Below are positions 61,527-64,000 of a stretch of DNA of 64,000 nucleotides, in pieces; position 1 is the first letter of the stretch; each line of letters opens with the position of its first letter. A program made the translations under genes and the position numbers. The stretch covers positions 12,494 to 76,493 of the forward strand of contig JBMZBC010000006.1 in the NCBI GenBank assembly GCA_049611965.1. The letters are read 5' to 3'. Source of the DNA: UBA10364 sp049611965. Lineage in GTDB: Bacteria > Bacteroidota > Bacteroidia > Flavobacteriales > Schleiferiaceae. Under the pieces are notes generated by a model. The model saw only the letters and a list, made by a program, of their open reading frames with translations, had not been told where the DNA came from and did not search any database.

Positions 61527-63320
61527 ATGGAGGAGAATAAAGGAATAGATAAGAATCAAATCGCCGGATTTTTGCTCATTGGAGCAATCATGCTTGGCTT
61601 TGGATGGTGGAACAGCATTAATGCACCTGAAGTTCAGCCTGAAAATGCTACTGAGGTAGTTGAAGAAGTAGCAGCAGCCGATGCACTGAGTGAAGATGCC
61701 AAGCCTGCTTTGGAAGTGGAAGCTGTGGCCGATTCAAATGCATTTACAGCGCAAGAAGTAACCATCAGCAATGCAGAGTTAAGTTTGACCTTCTCATCAG
61801 CAGGAGCATCACTGACAAGTGCAGCATTAGCAGATTACCACACGTACGACGATACTGCCAAAACTGAAGCCCTCGATTTGGTGAAAGGGAATAGCCAGGT
61901 GTTCGATCTGCAACTTCCTGGAGGCGATGCATTAAGTGCCAAAGAGTTCGAGATTGTATCGAGTGCTCCTCGTTCCGTGGTCTTTTCTGACGGTACTACT
62001 AAGGTGAGTATTGAACTGGCTGAGGTAGGGTACGATTATTCCTTTGTGGTAAGCGGTACTGCCAACGCTACAGGGAAACCAGAGCTATACTGGGAGCGTA
62101 GTGCACAGCGTACAGAGAAAGGTATTAGTACAGAGCGCCAGTATTCAAGCTTTGTCTATCAGCTCACCGAAGACGGGGATGTAGAGCATCTTGCCGGCCG
62201 TGGGTCGGACGACAGTGAAGCAACAGACCCGATTAACTGGTTGGCGCAAAAACAGCGTTTCTTCTCTTTGATCGTTCATCCTGAGCAAGGATTTACTACT
62301 GCAAATATTGCTACAGTAAACGGCGACGACGAGAACGAAAATCTCATTAAGGAATACACGGCTACGGCAACGTTGAATCAGACGGTAAGCGGTGCGTACA
62401 CGCTTCCATTTGCAATGTATGCGGGCCCTAATCAATATCAACTATTAAAAACCTACGGACAGGGATACGAGAAGGCCATCAACTTTGGCTGGGGAATTTT
62501 CGGAGCAATTGGTCGCGGGGTAGTAGTGCCGATTTTTAATTGGCTTGAAGGCTACGGTTTTGGCTATGGTTTGATCATCTTAATCATGGTATTGATCATC
62601 AAATTGACGCTTAGCCCGTTGACATTTGCTTCATACCGTTCAATGGCGAAGATGCGTGTTCTGAAGCCGGAGATTGATAAGATCAACGAAAAGTATCCAG
62701 CAGACAAGGATAAAGTACAAAAGCAACAAGCGATCATGAATTTGTACCGTGAAGCCGGAGCAAGCCCATTAGGCGGTTGTGTTCCTGTAATTGTACAAAT
62801 GCCTATCCTTTTCGCGATGTTCCGTTTCTTCCCTGCATCTATTGAGTTGCGTGGAGAGAGCTTCCTTTGGGCGACGGATTTGAGTACCTACGATAGTATT
62901 ATTTCATGGTCGACTGAGATTCCACTTATCTCAACGTTCTTTGGAAATCACCTTTCGCTGTTCACCTTGCTTATGACCGTTTCGACGATCCTCTATACTT
63001 GGATGAACCAGCAAATGACTCCTCAAACAGGTTCGAGTGAGCAGATGAAGCAGATGCGTGTCATCATGTATTTGATGCCTATAATGTTCATGTTCGTGTT
63101 GAATAGCTTTCCGTCAGGATTGACGTACTACTATTTCTTATCGAACATCATAACCTTTTCAATGCAGTGGGGTATTCGTAAGACTGTAAACGACGATGCC
63201 ATCTTGGCCAAGATTGAGGAAAAACGCACCCAGCCAAAGAAGGAAAGTAAGTTCCAGCAGCGTCTTGCAGAAATGCAACGCCAGCAGAATAAAAATAGAT
63301 CTCAACGTAGAAACGGCTAA
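61527..63320 (+). CDS. yidC: Membrane protein insertase YidC
   Basis: Inserts and folds inner-membrane proteins, alone or with SecYEG. It has 597 residues: an N-terminal membrane helix (residues 10-26), a large periplasmic domain (about residues 60-345), then the conserved five-helix insertase core with the family blocks MRVLKPEIDKINEKYP, LGGCVPVIVQMPILFAMF, MTPQTGSSEQMKQMRVIMYL and FPSGLTYYYFLSN. The C-terminus is basic and Gln-rich (QQNKNRSQRRNG), suiting ribosome binding. It is expressed with pyrG and ends at a 14-bp bidirectional hairpin. Confidence 0.97.
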   Translation: MEENKGIDKNQIAGFLLIGAIMLGFGWWNSINAPEVQPENATEVVEEVAAADALSEDAKPALEVEAVADSNAFTAQEVTISNAELSLTFSSAGASLTSAALADYHTYDDTAKTEALDLVKGNSQVFDLQLPGGDALSAKEFEIVSSAPRSVVFSDGTTKVSIELAEVGYDYSFVVSGTANATGKPELYWERSAQRTEKGISTERQYSSFVYQLTEDGDVEHLAGRGSDDSEATDPINWLAQKQRFFSLIVHPEQGFTTANIATVNGDDENENLIKEYTATATLNQTVSGAYTLPFAMYAGPNQYQLLKTYGQGYEKAINFGWGIFGAIGRGVVVPIFNWLEGYGFGYGLIILIMVLIIKLTLSPLTFASYRSMAKMRVLKPEIDKINEKYPADKDKVQKQQAIMNLYREAGASPLGGCVPVIVQMPILFAMFRFFPASIELRGESFLWATDLSTYDSIISWSTEIPLISTFFGNHLSLFTLLMTVSTILYTWMNQQMTPQTGSSEQMKQMRVIMYLMPIMFMFVLNSFPSGLTYYYFLSNIITFSMQWGIRKTVNDDAILAKIEEKRTQPKKESKFQQRLAEMQRQQNKNRSQRRNG

Positions 63321-63344
63321 TCCGTTCTAAGAGCCTATTATATC

Positions 63345-63376
63345 AAAGAGCCCCGCAGATTCCTGCGGGGCTCTTT
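63345..63376. terminator. Bidirectional terminator after yidC
   Basis: Perfect 14-bp hairpin AAAGAGCCCCGCAG/CTGCGGGGCTCTTT with a 4-nt loop, between convergent yidC and the small secreted-protein gene. Confidence 0.9.
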
Positions 63377-63378
63377 GT

Positions 63379-63753
63379 TTAACACATCTCAATGGTTCGG
63401 TTTTCGAAATCAATGATGATCGGACCACCAATACAGCCGCCAATCTCTTTTAGATTTACATCGCTCTCATCGTTGCTTATCATCCAAACACCGCTTTTAT
63501 GTCTGCGGAGAGTGCCTTCTTCGATAACATCTCCAGGTTGAGCACCCATCCATATTGCATTCGAGTTCTCGGATATAATCAGTGATACATGTCCGTCTTC
63601 AAGAACGACGATGATTTCATCCCCCAAGGATTTACCTTCCCATTCTGCGTAGGCTATTTTGTAGGTATAGGTACCGTTCGCTGGTACTTCACTTTGTGGA
63701 TGGTTGGAGAGCATCATCAGTACGCCGATGATTATGGCGGGTAGAAGTTTCAT
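63379..63753 (-). CDS. Small secreted protein of unknown function
   Basis: A 124-residue protein with a hydrophobic N-terminus (residues 3-17) that looks like a signal peptide, although the cleavage site is unclear. The mature part is acidic and beta-rich: NGTYTYKIAYAEWEGKSLGDEI, HKSGVWMISN, a GGCIGGPI turn with one Cys, and a last residue Cys (TIEMC). I do not recognise the family. The gene is flanked by two very similar hairpins, so it is a one-gene unit. Confidence 0.65.
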   Translation of the reverse strand: MKLLPAIIIGVLMMLSNHPQSEVPANGTYTYKIAYAEWEGKSLGDEIIVVLEDGHVSLIISENSNAIWMGAQPGDVIEEGTLRRHKSGVWMISNDESDVNLKEIGGCIGGPIIIDFENRTIEMC

Positions 63754-63765
63754 TTAAGTAAGATA

Positions 63766-63799
63766 AAAAAAGCCCCGCAGGAAACTGCGGGGCTTTTTT
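63766..63799. terminator. Terminator of the window-edge gene
   Basis: Perfect 15-bp hairpin AAAAAAGCCCCGCAG/CTGCGGGGCTTTTTT with a GAAA loop. Its core, GCCCCGCAG/CTGCGGGGC, is identical to that of the yidC terminator 420 nt away. Confidence 0.9.
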
Positions 63800-63819
63800 A
63801 ATTTTATGTGGAACGATGA

Positions 63820-64000
63820 TTAGTGATTTACGTGCGTCACTACACCGTTTACGTAGTCGTAATCGCCTGAACCGTCTTGGCGCAATTGCCAGATGATAGT
63901 AGCTACGCTGTAATCAGCTTCCATACCTGCTGGTAGGGTAGGCTTTGTGATTTCGAGCTGAACTGCTGAGTAGCGAGTACCAAATACATCACCTGCTGCA
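63820..64000 (-). CDS. C-terminal part of an unidentified protein, 5' end beyond window
   Basis: Hand translation of the minus strand gives 59 residues ending VTHVNH and TAA at 63820-63822, with no stop up to the window edge. Visible pieces are FGTRYSAVQLEITKPTLPAG and SVATIIWQLRQDGSGDYDYV, beta-type sequence with no known motif. It ends 20 nt before a strong terminator, which supports a real gene. Family, start and total length cannot be told. Confidence 0.6.
   Translation of the reverse strand, partial: AAGDVFGTRYSAVQLEITKPTLPAGMEADYSVATIIWQLRQDGSGDYDYVNGVVTHVNH

Noticed and set aside
1..64000. CRISPR arrays, rRNA, tRNA or insertion sequences
   Set aside because: No evenly spaced repeats other than the helicase coding repeats, no cloverleaf sequences in the gaps I read other than the tRNA-like part of tmRNA, and no transposase.

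Overview
The window is a compact, gene-dense chromosomal segment of a Bacteroidota bacterium, most likely order Flavobacteriales. The evidence is a PorT-type secretion gene beside ubiE/menG, a secreted protein ending in a T9SS type B (gliding-motility-associated) sorting domain, two TonB-dependent receptors (one with an N-terminal carboxypeptidase-like regulatory domain), a tmRNA whose tag reads GEESYALAA, a ~950-residue CarB without its allosteric domain, and repeated TAnnTTTG boxes (the Bacteroidota -7 promoter element) just upstream of start codons. Genus cannot be fixed from the sequence. I see no rRNA or tRNA genes, no insertion sequence, prophage or CRISPR array: this looks like core chromosome with a few accessory genes.

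Layout. 1-2.0 kb (minus): partial EamA permease, porT, ubiE/menG. 2.0-7.5 kb (plus): MsbA-like ABC exporter, FtsB/DivIC-like protein, both methylmalonyl-CoA mutase subunits. 7.6-9.4 kb: typA/bipA. 9.5-13.8 kb: unknown secreted protein, aldo/keto reductase, PEP carboxylase. 13.8-16.7 kb (minus): a metal-related trio (HYC_CC_PP-type protein, heavy-metal-associated domain protein, TonB receptor). 16.7-19.8 kb: purT, an HTH regulator and a GNAT-type acyltransferase. 19.9-22.8 kb: sugar genes (aldose epimerase, PfkB kinase, MFS sugar porter). 22.9-27.9 kb (minus): TetR, ABC protein, HlyD adaptor, TolC, with a palindromic candidate operator. 28.0-30.8 kb: UGT-like glycosyltransferase coupled to a SulP transporter. 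30.8-31.5 kb: tmRNA with promoter and terminator. 31.5-37.8 kb: saccharopine/alanine dehydrogenase-like enzyme, meaB, a membrane-anchored unknown, aminotransferase, DUF6165-like protein, TrkH. 37.9-42.3 kb (minus): 2OG-Fe(II) oxygenase, SDR, DEAD-box RNA helicase with an RG-rich repeat tail, methyltransferase. 42.5-47.2 kb (plus): rpmH, carB, DUF4834-like protein, GT4 glycosyltransferase. 47.2-52.4 kb: YfhO and a coupled pair of PLP enzymes of unknown pathway. 52.4-59.9 kb: T9SS cargo protein, DUF2147/YihY/nadC, rlmH, holA, TonB receptor. 59.9-64 kb: pyrG, yidC, two small unknown genes.

How the genes fit together. MutA/MutB interconvert methylmalonyl-CoA and succinyl-CoA, and MeaB, encoded 25 kb away, is their GTPase chaperone; with PEP carboxylase this gives C4/anaplerotic capacity. 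PurT, CarB and PyrG cover nucleotide synthesis; YidC, FtsB, TypA, RlmH, L34, HolA and tmRNA are housekeeping. Secretion and envelope functions recur: PorT, the type B cargo protein, YidC, TonB receptors, the tripartite efflux system and YfhO. Genes pack tightly: convergent neighbours overlap at their 3' ends or share bidirectional hairpin terminators, and operon members often overlap by 1-8 nt.

The best candidates for undescribed biology are the translationally coupled PLP-enzyme pair at 49.8-52.4 kb, the tripartite efflux operon whose ABC protein keeps Walker A but has lost most other ATPase motifs, and the metal-related trio at 13.8-16.7 kb.
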